From NCBI GenBank assembly GCA_009774245.1, contig VSNM01000025.1, positions 3,196-67,195 of the forward strand: 64,000 bases of DNA, read 5' to 3'. This DNA is from Lachnospiraceae bacterium (GTDB taxonomy: Bacteria; Bacillota; Clostridia; Lachnospirales; Lachnospiraceae). Below, piece by piece: positions 18,501 through 27,600 of this stretch. The position numbers and the translations under genes are program-made. The first letter of the stretch is position 1. Each line of letters opens with the position of its first letter. The notes beneath the pieces are model-generated. The model was not told the origin of the DNA. It searched no databases and was given only the letters and a program-made list of their open reading frames with translations.

Positions 18501-19817
18501 ATCCTTGCGGACGACATGGGATTGGGCAAGACGATACAGACAATCTCCTTTCTGCTGTCTGAGAAAAAGGAGGGCGTGACCACGCTCGTCGTGGCGCCTG
18601 CCTCGCTCGTGTTTAACTGGGGCGAGGAGTTTGACAGATTCGGACCGGAATTAAAAGTTCAGCTCATCACGGGCGATCAGCAGGAGCGGCAAAAAAAGAT
18701 TGAGGACTATGCGGATTATGACGTGAGTGTGACTTCTTACGATTTGCTCCGTCGTGATATTTCTTTTTATGAAGGTAAAAAGTTTACATACGAAGTGATT
18801 GACGAGGCACAGTACATCAAGAATCACACGACAGCGGCGGCAAAGGCCGTCAAGGTCATCGACAGCCAGATGCGCATCGCGCTGACGGGTACGCCGATCG
18901 AGAACAGGCTGAGCGAGCTGTGGAGTATCTTTGATTATCTGATGCCGGGATTTCTGTACAGCTATGAAGTGTTCAAGCGCGATCTCGAGACGCCCATCGC
19001 CAAGTATGATGACAAGGACGCCATGGCGAGACTGCAGAGAATGGTTGGGCCTTTCATCATGCGCCGCCTGAAATCGGATGTGCTAAAAGATCTTCCGGAT
19101 AAGCTCGAGGAGGTGCGCTACGTCAAGTTTGACAGGGCGCAGCAGACAGCGTATGATGCGCAGGTAGTCCATATGCAGGAAATGCTGGCAAGGCAGGACG
19201 ATGATGACTTTAACAGGAACAAGATGAAGATGCTCGCCGAGCTGACAAGACTTCGGCAGATCTGCTGCGATCCGAGTCTGTGCTTCGATAATTACAAGGG
19301 AGAGTCGGCAAAGCTGGACTCCTGTGTGGAGCTGGTACAGAGCGCGATGGACGGCGGGCACAAGATGCTGCTGTTTTCCCAGTTTACATCGATGCTTGAG
19401 CTGATCAAGAAGCGCCTCGATGAGCAGGGGATTGCCTATTATGTGATTACGGGCGAGACTTCCAAAGAGAAGCGCCTGCAGCTGGTGAAGGCATTTAATG
19501 AAGATACTGTTCCGGTATTTCTGATCTCGTTGAAGGCGGGCGGCGTCGGCCTGAACCTGACAGGGGCGGATGTCGTCATTCATTACGATCCATGGTGGAA
19601 TATCGCCGCGCAGAATCAGGCGACCGACAGGGCGCACCGCATCGGGCAGACAAAGAAGGTGACCGTGTATAAGCTGATCGCAAGACATAGCATCGAGGAG
19701 AAGATTCTGAAGCTACAGGAGACAAAGCGCGACCTCGCAGAGCAGGTCATGAACGGCGAGCTCGGGCAGCTCGGCAGCATGAGCAAGGATGAGCTGATGG
19801 ATTTGCTGCAGGGATAA
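15519..19817 (+). CDS. SWIM zinc-finger SNF2-family helicase
   Basis: The 1432-aa ATP-dependent DNA translocase-like protein begins with a SWIM motif CKCPKARSGRKCEHMAAV at about residues 60-78 (CxC...CxH). A highly charged Glu/Lys/Arg coiled-coil-like stretch spans about 165-315. Near residue 405 a second CGCPTC...NCAF looks like a SWIM motif whose His is replaced. A bacterial SNF2-associated region leads to the helicase: GGILADDMGLGKTIQT (about 995-1010), VIDEAQYIKN (DEAQ box), LTGTPIENR, and DRAHRIGQTKKV near 1368. Typical of Firmicute SNF2 helicases, function in DNA repair or defence unproven. It starts 16 nt after the preceding operon. Confidence 0.93.
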   Translation: MYKWEKLFDSVALMRAKAIDSNRVTLDKRDDTHIDAAVMSMGRTEVSITLKDGAPYIMKCKCPKARSGRKCEHMAAVLYKMEQNNNAEVEKSASAQATTTSEQTTTARQTDLTDLQNMWDTAVAGKQPSDMPTENPAGETSAVHTTKAKPRSYKTTPAPETAGTKIEEPAPKKRGRKSKAQLEAERIAAEVAAKQAEKEEDERRAREEEAAKQAKREETERRIAERKAQKAMQKAERRRKRAEAEEAQRKAREEEAVRKAEEEKRQQEEAVRLEMEEKKKREEEEKRRREQEEQAMRKKEEKVKAAIARKSGEETQTTALSVPGASHYQYFDIDAIRKGLEFSGDALKKGQEYFASNTVTVENIDVGYYDQMDDMAAHANAVANYRNQQFHIDVIFTRDTMLRADCGCPTCRRSYGYGWYTRQNSNCAFVAAVLDYMQAYMQQKEVGDATDKRGAMLLADFQRNHTNQIVATATMQEETLNLVPRVIRNSDGLRISFKIGTGKLFVVKDLIEFCAQVRDSETVQYGTSTKLNQNINNFSARSRQWYDFLSKVIQEEEDIVNRISEMRYYYYERKRKCSDFELYGWRLDQFCDMMVDDAVEYEDKTIVKKGKAMLTCKEGTPKLTMQIRKSSLGRKKEFHGIDVSCNMPEFYIGAAYACYIKDDVLYKTDISVINKINPLLAMAANGQVKFQIGRSKLTDFYYSMLPQLEEVFTVMEEDSEEIHKYLPPEVEFIFYLDSADGDITCRVMARYGEKECSVIESVLSDPLTTYYESFRLEGREREIFFLTKQIFPYADKKRDLFYCDCEEDSIYEVLNSGVERLAELGEVRCTNAFKNLNIVRKMSMSVGVSVSSGLLDLEINTENISREELLDVLKGYKLRKRYYRLKNGDFVNLEDENLQMLKELMDTMHLPPKEFIKGKIHLPIYRTLYLDKLLEEKEGVYTNRDHTFREMVKNFKTISDADYEVPASLKRVMRSYQKNGYKWLKTLQSCQFGGILADDMGLGKTIQTISFLLSEKKEGVTTLVVAPASLVFNWGEEFDRFGPELKVQLITGDQQERQKKIEDYADYDVSVTSYDLLRRDISFYEGKKFTYEVIDEAQYIKNHTTAAAKAVKVIDSQMRIALTGTPIENRLSELWSIFDYLMPGFLYSYEVFKRDLETPIAKYDDKDAMARLQRMVGPFIMRRLKSDVLKDLPDKLEEVRYVKFDRAQQTAYDAQVVHMQEMLARQDDDDFNRNKMKMLAELTRLRQICCDPSLCFDNYKGESAKLDSCVELVQSAMDGGHKMLLFSQFTSMLELIKKRLDEQGIAYYVITGETSKEKRLQLVKAFNEDTVPVFLISLKAGGVGLNLTGADVVIHYDPWWNIAAQNQATDRAHRIGQTKKVTVYKLIARHSIEEKILKLQETKRDLAEQVMNGELGQLGSMSKDELMDLLQG

Positions 19818-19854
19818 AATATAAGATCATCAAATGTTGACAGGCTATAAAAAG

Positions 19855-19889
19855 AAAAGGGCAGATAACCGAAGTTATTTGCCCTTTTT
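19855..19889. terminator. terminator after the SNF2 helicase
   Basis: AAAAGGGCAGATAAC pairs with GTTATTTGCCCTTTTT around a 5-nt loop and ends in a T-run. The flanking A-run means it could also serve the convergent minus-strand gene at 20013-20381. Confidence 0.85.
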
Positions 19890-19893
19890 GTCT

Positions 19894-19972
19894 TGAATGA
19901 AATAGGTGGGTGACAATCCACATCTCCTAACTATGGGTGACGGCCGCCTGTTCCGTCCTCAGATTTCATTCA
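19894..19972. other. structured noncoding element between convergent genes
   Basis: A perfect 10-bp outer stem (TGAATGAAAT at 19894-19903, ATTTCATTCA at 19963-19972) encloses GTGGGTGACAATCCAC, a small hairpin, and a second GGGTGACGGCCGCC segment. The repeated GGGTGAC and closed outer stem suggest a folded RNA or the end of a small mobile element. I cannot name the family. Confidence 0.45.
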
Positions 19973-20012
19973 ATATAGCTTATGCTCTTGTTTATTTCAT
20001 TATACAACAAAT

Positions 20013-20381
20013 TCAATTTGTGTCAAGCCTTTTTAAAGTGCCTTTTTCAAGATATCTTTCAGCGTTGCAAGTACTTAAAGAATGCAGTGTTCTAGCAAAG
20101 TATTTTCCGCCGGAGGCAATTTTTACCGCTACACGGACATCCTCTCCGTCTACATTATATAGTTTAACAAACAGAATGGAATCATCTTTTGGGTTTATCC
20201 CTACATAATCAGGAGAATTTATTATAATGCTGATATCTTTGTAATATTTATCAAATTCGTAAGGATGACGGTTTTTAATATGTTCTATATTGGATTCGCC
20301 TATGAATACCGGTGTGTCAGGGGAAATATTTAATCCCAGTGTTTTGATAACATCCTTGGAAATATAGCCAATTATTTTCAT
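20013..20381 (-). CDS. PBECR-like stand-alone nuclease-domain protein
   Basis: I choose the start at 20381 (MKIIGYISKDVIKTLGL); the longer ORF adds ten poorly supported residues, and AAAGGGG lies just upstream. The 122-aa protein resembles PBECR-type (phage-Barnase-EndoU-ColicinE5/D-RelE-like) domains found in polyvalent phage proteins: VFIGESNIEHIKNRHP with a conserved His, a central LYNVDGEDVRVAVKI strand pair and an ARTLHSLS C-terminus. A free-standing copy could be a toxin or a remnant of a larger mobile protein. No immunity gene is evident; its neighbours are a noncoding structured element and an AraC regulator. Confidence 0.6.
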   Translation of the reverse strand: MKIIGYISKDVIKTLGLNISPDTPVFIGESNIEHIKNRHPYEFDKYYKDISIIINSPDYVGINPKDDSILFVKLYNVDGEDVRVAVKIASGGKYFARTLHSLSTCNAERYLEKGTLKRLDTN

Positions 20382-20438
20382 TTTAAAACCCCTTTTTGCA
20401 TCGTACATCAACAGATTTGCGCGTGGTGTCCGTGTGCA

Positions 20439-21341
20439 TTATGAATGTGCCGACGGTCCGCGCAGGTTCTTGGTGTTCTGCATGCGGAACTGTTTTGGCG
20501 TGATGTTTTTGTATTTCCGGAAGGTCTTGATCATATGGCTGCAGTCGGCAAACCCAGCGGCCTGGCTGATGTAGGTCATGTCGTAATCCGTGAAGAGCAG
20601 CAAGTCCTCCGTCTTGATCACGCGGATATATTCGATGTATTCTTTGCAGGAGCGTCCGTAGATCTGGCGGAACTGCTTGGCAAAAAAGGAGTAGCTCATA
20701 TTGCAGCGCATGGCGAGCTGCTCGACCTTTAACGGCTGGTCAGAGTGCGCGTCGATGTACTCTGTGATGGTCTCTATGGAGCTGCCGGACGGCGGGGAGA
20801 TTTCGTAGGACGGTGTAAATCCGCGCGCACGCCAGATGCGCAGCATATTGACCAGGATACAGTTGATATAGGAATAAATGATCATATAGTGCCCATAATG
20901 CCTGGAATTCGCCTCTCGCGCGCAGCCGCTGAAAAATTCCAGGACCGGAAAGCCCGACAGCTCCTGCGAGGAGAAGAAAAAGGAGACGCCGGGCTCTTCC
21001 ATCGCCTGCAGGATGGCACTTTTGAGCTGGGGCACATACCCAATATTTTCGCGGAAGCGGTTCAGGTCAAATTTGATCACATAGTACAAAAGCGCCTCCT
21101 CCATACCAGGTTCATTGTAGATGGCATGGATGTTCTTTGGCGGCAGGGCAGCCATATCGCCAGGGTGCAGCAGGTACTTTTTCTCATCGCTCTCAACCAG
21201 GGCAGTTCCCTCAACCATCAAAATGATTTCCATATAATGGTGCCAGTGCGACCGCACTGGAAAGGCGTGTTTTGCTGTATCAAACAGGAAAGCCTCATAG
21301 GGAGAATTTAGCAGGTCTCCCGGCTCAAACAGGTTGTACAT
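20439..21341 (-). CDS. AraC-family transcriptional regulator
   Basis: The 300-aa protein starts best at 21341 (MYNLFEPGD), 9 nt after GGGAGGT. An N-terminal cupin sensing domain (SHWHHYMEIILMVEG ... YLLHPGDMAALPP, about residues 30-100) precedes a C-terminal double helix-turn-helix of the AraC type (MRCNMSYSFFAKQFRQIYG and MTYISQAAGFADCSHMIKTFRK). It is transcribed away from the giant NRPS gene with a 345-bp gap and is the likely pathway regulator; candidate operators are the matching motifs at 21593 and 33194. Confidence 0.92.
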   Translation of the reverse strand: MYNLFEPGDLLNSPYEAFLFDTAKHAFPVRSHWHHYMEIILMVEGTALVESDEKKYLLHPGDMAALPPKNIHAIYNEPGMEEALLYYVIKFDLNRFRENIGYVPQLKSAILQAMEEPGVSFFFSSQELSGFPVLEFFSGCAREANSRHYGHYMIIYSYINCILVNMLRIWRARGFTPSYEISPPSGSSIETITEYIDAHSDQPLKVEQLAMRCNMSYSFFAKQFRQIYGRSCKEYIEYIRVIKTEDLLLFTDYDMTYISQAAGFADCSHMIKTFRKYKNITPKQFRMQNTKNLRGPSAHS

Positions 21342-21363
21342 GGCATAGATACCTCCCATCAAC

Positions 21364-21490
21364 TATACTCACGACAGATGAAATCTGCCGTGAGTATCGC
21401 GCCAGCCGCAGCCACGAAGTGGCATATTTCCTTATGCGGCTGTGTGCATAATTTTATACTGAGCGGTCAGTCTTTTCGACCGCCAGTATA
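21364..21490 (-). repeat. multi-hairpin dispersed repeat, copy B
   Basis: Inverted copy of the element at 10798-10924, differing at only a handful of positions (for example ATCGCGCC for ATTGTGCC, and GTGCATAATTT for GCGCATCACAT). It fills most of the gap between the AraC regulator and the NRPS gene. Confidence 0.9.
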
Positions 21491-21592
21491 TATTGTTCAG
21501 AGCAATTATTATAACACGTACCAAAAAGTTTTTCCAGCAGAACTGTAGATATATAGCAGGGAAATTTTTTGCTTGAATAAGTTTACGGATTG

Positions 21593-21652
21593 TACCGCAA
21601 AAAGTGCAAATGATACTGAATCGCTTTTGATTTGGAAGATATCTGTTAAACT
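21593..21652 (+). promoter_or_regulatory. candidate operator and -10 of the NRPS1 operon
   Basis: TACCGCAAAAAGTGC starts at 21593; a TAAACT -10-like box starts at 21647, 48 nt after the A-run. The same block (19 of 24 bases identical) with a TATCAT box at exactly the same distance occurs at 33194-33253. This suggests common control, perhaps by the divergent AraC protein. No good -35 is visible, as expected for an activated promoter. Confidence 0.5.
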
Positions 21653-21686
21653 TATAGCCAGATATCAGGCAAAGGAGGACATGGTA

Positions 21687-24600
21687 ATGGATTTTTCAAC
21701 TAATTTTCTGGACAGGTTTGAGCAGATCGTGGATCGGTATCCGGACAAGGCTGCGATCGTGGATATGGACGGGGCGAGGTGCACGACGTATCGCGAACTC
21801 CGCGATCTGAGCCGGAGGGTTGCGGCAGGGCTCTGCGGGCAGGTCGGACCAGGTGCGGCCGACGGTGTCGATGGGAGCGCTGTTCTGGTCTGCATGGACA
21901 GGCGGATGGAGTATGTGGCGGCGGAGATTGGCGTCATGATGGCCGGGGCGGCATATGTGCCGCTGATTCCGGAGTACCCGCAGGACAGGGTGGACTATAT
22001 CAGGAAGGACTGCGGCGCAGTGTGTTGCATCGACGCTGCGTGGATGGAAGCGCTTGGGGAAGCGGCAGCCGGTGAAGACATTTTGAAGAGAGATGATGAC
22101 AAAAGGGCGATGATCATCTACACATCGGGATCTACGGGTGCGCCGAAGGGGATCGTGCACAGCCATTCAAGCCTGTCTGACGGTGTTATGTGTATAGTGG
22201 GGGCACTTGGTTTTGATGAACGGACTTGTCTGGCGGCGTCTGCCCCGCTGTCCTTTGTGGTATCGCTGATGGAGTATCATGCGGTGCTGGGCAGCGGCGG
22301 CTGTGTCCATATGCTTTCTGAGGAGGTTCGCAGGGATGTGCGCCTGCTGGAGGTCTATTATGCGGAAAAGGAGATCACCTGCGGCTTTATCAGTCCTCAG
22401 ATGCTGCGCTATTTCAGGAACCGGGGAAAGGCGCTGAAAATGGTTATGACCGGGAGCGAGCGGGTATCCATGCTGAGCGGTGACGGCTATGTGTTGTACA
22501 ATCTTTATGGTTGCAGTGAGGTAGGGGTTCTGGTGTCTGCTTTCCGGGTGGAGGAACCGATGGAAAATACGCCGATCGGAAAGCCTCTGCAGGGTGTGGA
22601 GATGTTCCTGCTGGATGAGCAGGGCATGGAGGTACCAGACGGTGAAGAGGGGGAGATCTGTGTTCTCGGCGTGCTGGGTGAGTGTTATCTGAATCTGGAA
22701 GAACAGAGCGCCCGCACGTTCCAGCGCCAGGAGGACGGAAGAATCCTGCTGCATACAGGCGACATAGGGAGAAAACTGCCGGATGGAAATTATGTGTATG
22801 TCAACCGCCGGGACTGGATGGTAAAAGTCAATGGACAGCGCGTGGAAGCGGGAGAGATCGAGCTTCGCATGGCGGCAGTACCGGGCGTAGAAAACGCTGT
22901 GGTGAAAGCTTTTGAGGATGAAAACGGGCAGAACTATCTATGTGGATATTTTGTGGCAGGGGCGGAAGTCGGGGCGGAGGAGCTCCGCGCGCAGTTGAAG
23001 AAGACACTGCCGGATTACATGATCCCGCGCTTTTTCAAGAGACTTGACGCGCTTCCCAAAAATGTAAACGGAAAACTGGACAGGACTTTGCTGCAGGCGC
23101 CGGGCGTCTCGGAATACAAAGCGAATTACCGGGCGCCGGAGAACGAGCTGCAGCGCCGGATCTGTGATGCCTTTGAGACGGTTCTGGAGTGCGGGACGGT
23201 GGGGCTTGACGACGACTTTTTCCGGCTGGGCGGTGATTCCATCAATGTCCTGAAGCTGGTGGAGTGTCTGGCAGATACCGCACTGACGCCCCAGCTTGTG
23301 CTCCGCGGCAGGACGCCGGAGCAGATCGCGGTCCTGATACAGGCACAGCGGGAGACCACAGTGCAGGAAGGCTCACATCATCAGGCAGATCCCTGCGCGG
23401 AGTATCCGCTCACGGATTCACAGATGGGAGTCTATCTGGAGTGCGTAAATGAGCCGGATACCACGATGTACAACATTCCGATGTGCTGTGAACTGCCGCG
23501 GGATGTGGACCTGGACCGGTTCTGTGAGGCAGTGGGGACGGTTGTTTCCATGCATGCGGCGTTTGGCGTCACAATCGTGCAGCATGAGGGCGTTCCTGTC
23601 ATGCGCGTGTGTCCGGAATACACGGCTGCGACGGTGGAGCTGTGTGAGACAGAGGACATGGAGGCGGCGAGATCAGCGTTTGTCCGTCCGTTCTGTATCG
23701 GAGAGGAGCCGCTCTACCGCATGGCGGTGTACAGGCAGCAGGACAGAAGCTGCTTCCTGTTTGACGTGCACCATCTGATCTTTGACGGCACGTCGGTGAA
23801 GGTATTTCTGGAGGAGATATCCCTGATCTATGAGAACCGTGTAAAAGGTAAAAAGTGGGATATCAGACCGGAAACGTGCTCTTTGCTGGATATGGCGGCG
23901 AGGGAGGAGTCCCTGAGAACGACACCGCAGTATCAGGCGGCGAGGGAATATTTTCAGGAGAAACTGGCGGACGTGGAGACTGGGGATCATCTGATCAGGG
24001 ATCACAGGCCAAAGACTGTCACTGCCGCGTGTGCCTCTGTGCGGGTATCTCTGGGAGAGACGCTGTCTGTCATGGCGGTCGAGCAGTTCGTGCGCCAGAA
24101 CGGGATCTCTGAGAACACGCTGTTTCTGGGGGCGTTTGCCTATGCGCTGGGCAAATATACGGGTGAGAACAGGAGCCTTTTCTGTACGGTGAACAACGGG
24201 CGGCACGCGCCGGAGCTTGCCAATTCTGTCGGCATGTTTGTCAGAACGCTGCCGATGGCGCATTCGTGGGACGAGGATTCCTCTGTGCGCGCGTATCTGC
24301 AGGAATTCCAGCGGAATTTTTATGAGACGATGGAGCACGACTGCATTTCGTTTGGGGAGCTTGCGCGGGCGTACGGGATCGCCTCGGATATTCTCTTTGT
24401 CTATCAGGGCGGGATTCTGAGCGGATTGTCGATCGACAAAAAGCAGTATCCGGCGTGTCCGGTTCCGCCAAAGGAGGTGCAGGCGGATCTCTCGGTCATG
24501 GTGATGAAGGGACAGGGAGGTTATGAGATCACGCTGGATTATCGCACGGATCTGTACCGCGTGGAGACTGCGCGCGGACTGCAGAGAATGTTCGTGCAGG

Positions 24601-27600
24601 TGCTGGAGGGCATGCTGACCTGTGCCGCACTCAGGGAAATGACACTGGTGTCGGAATCGGATTTGCGCCTGCTCGAGCGTTTTCACGGGGAGGAGCTTCG
24701 GTATGACAAGTCCCAGACGGTGGTCGACCTGTTCCGGGAGCAGGTCAGGCGGACCCCGGAGCACACGGCGGTGATCTACACGGATCGTACATATACTTAC
24801 GCGCAGCTGGACGACCTTACGGACCGGCTTGCCGCATACATCGCTAGCTTTGGCATCGGCAGGGAGCAGGTGGTGTCCGTGCTGATTCCGCGGTGCGAGT
24901 ATATGGCGATCGCCTCACTGGGCGTCCTGAAGGCGGGCGCTGCCTATCAGCCGCTCGATCCGACTTACCCCAGGGAGCGTCTGGCGTTCATGATCGCGGA
25001 TGCGGAAGCGCAGTTTCTGATCGCGGATGAATCTCTTTTATCCCTTGTGCCGGATTACCATGGCTATGTCCTTCTGACAAAGGATATTCCGGGTCTGCCG
25101 CAGGCATCACAACAGCCGGAGCAGCCGGGACTGAAGGATCTGTTTATCCTGCTGTACACGTCCGGCTCCACCGGAATGCCGAAGGGGTGTATGCTCGAGC
25201 ACGGAAATATCGCGGCATTCTGCCATTGGTATCGGTCGTACTATGACCTGCAGCCGGAGAGCTGTGTCGCGGCGTATGCAAGTTACGGTTTTGACGCGCA
25301 TATGATGGATCTGTATCCGGCGCTGACGACGGGGGCTTCGGTCTGCATCATCGAGGAGGCGCTCCGTCTGGATCTGGGTGAGCTGAACCGGTGTATGGAA
25401 GCGCAGAATGTCACGCACGCGTTTATGACGACGCAGATCGGCAGGGCTTTTGCGACTTCAGTGCGCAGCCGGACACTGAAGCATCTGGCCATGGGCGGGG
25501 AGGCGCTCACACCGTTTACACCGGAGGGCAGCACGGTGTACCACAATATTTACGGACCCACCGAATGCACTGTGAATGCCACAGCCTATGAAATGGAGGC
25601 GTTTGAGGAGGATGTGCCGATCGGCAGGGCGATCGCCAATGTGAAGGTCTACGTGCTCGACGCATGTGGCAGGCGTGTTCCTGCAGGCGTGCCGGGTGAG
25701 CTGTGCATTGCAGGCGTGCAGGTTTCGCGCGGGTATCTGAACCGGCCGGAAAAGACGGCGGAGGTGTATGCTGAAAATCCGTTCTGCGCACACGAGGATT
25801 ACCGCAGGATGTACCGTACGGGGGATATCGTGCGCTTTCTGCCGGATGGGAATATACAGTTTATCGGACGGCGCGACGGACAGGTCAAGATCAGGGGATT
25901 CCGTATCGAGCTGACCGAGGTGGAGGAGGTGATCCGCAGATTTCCGGGTATCAGGGACGCAGCGGTGGCTGCGTTTGACGAGCCGGCCGGCGGAAAATAC
26001 ATCGCGGCCTATATCGTGTCGGATGAGATGGTGGACATTGCGGCGATGAATGCGTTCATCGAGGAGAGCAAGCCGCCGTACATGGTTCCCGCGGTGACGA
26101 TGCAGATCGACCGGATACCGCTGAACCAGAATCAGAAGGTGGACAAACGCGCGCTGCCCAGACCGGAGCGGAGACAGGAGGCGCTGTCGGCGCCGGAGAA
26201 CGCTGTACAGCAGAAAATATTTGACTGTGCGGCGGAGGTGATCGGGCACAGGGAGTTTGGTGTCAACACGGATCTCTACCGGGCGGGCCTGACTTCGATC
26301 GGCGCCGTGAAGCTCACGGTGACGCTCTCTGCGGCATTCGACGGGGCGGTCGTGCGCAATAAGGATCTGAAGGAAAACAATACGGTCGAGAAGCTGGAGC
26401 GGTTTTTCGGACAGTGTGCGGCGGAGGAAGTGTTCGAAAAACAGGAGGCATACCCGCTGACACAGACACAGGGCGGTATCTTTGTGGAGTGCGCGGCGAA
26501 TCCGGGGAGTACGATCTACAACATTCCATTCCTGTTCCGCATGGATGATGCGGTCGATCTGCAGCGGCTGAAAAAGGCGGTTGAGACGGCTGTCGAGGCG
26601 CACCCGTACATTAAGACGACGTTGTATATGGACGAGAACGGCGATATCTGGCAGAAGCGCAATGATGATGCGCTGTTCGAGGCAGCGATCAGGGATCATC
26701 TGGACAGGGAGACACTGGTCCGGCCTTATGAGCTGCTGGGCGGAAGGCTGTTCCGCATGGAGCTGTATGATACGCCGGACGGGAAATACCTGTTTGTGGA
26801 GTTCCATCACATCATCAGCGACGGGACTTCGTGCGGCATTTTTATCAGGGATATCAACCGTGCTTATGCGGGTGAGCAGCCGGCGCGCGAGGCGTTTTCC
26901 GGCTTTGAGGCGGCACTTGTGGAGCAGAGGGCGCTGCAGGGGGAGGAGTATGCGCGAGCAAAGGCGTATTACGATTCTGTTTTCAGGAACTGTGACACGG
27001 ATTTCCTGCCGGCGAAGGACAATGTGCAGGGGGAGGATGAAAAGGCTGCCGTCGGTGTCTACAGCCGGCGTGAGCCGGCGGATCTAAAGGCGCTCCATGC
27101 GTTCTGTGCGGAGAACAGGATCACCATGAACGCGCTGTTTACCGCGGCGTTTGGCTTTGTGACGGGACGCTACGTCTACAAGGATGACGCGGTGTTTGCG
27201 ACGATCTACAATGGAAGGAACGACTCGCGCCTGTCGTCTGCGGTCGGCATGTTTGTCAAGACGCTTCCGGTGTACTGCAATATTGACGGGGAGCGCGGGA
27301 TCGGGGACTATCTGCGGGAGGTGGGCACACAACTCGTGGACAGCATGAATGCCGATATCTATTCCTTTGCGGAGATCAGCAGGGCGTACGGGATCAGGGC
27401 GGATATCCTGTTTGCCTTTCAGGGCGACCAGTTCCGCTTTACGGAGGTCGCGGGAAAACCCGCGGTGATGGAGGAGCTGCGGCTTGACACGGCAAAAGCG
27501 CCGCTCTCGGTGGATGTCGCCGTGGAGGACGGTGCGGTCTGCTATCAGGTGGAGTACCGCAGTGACTTGTATGAGGAGTGCACAATCGCCGGACTGATCG

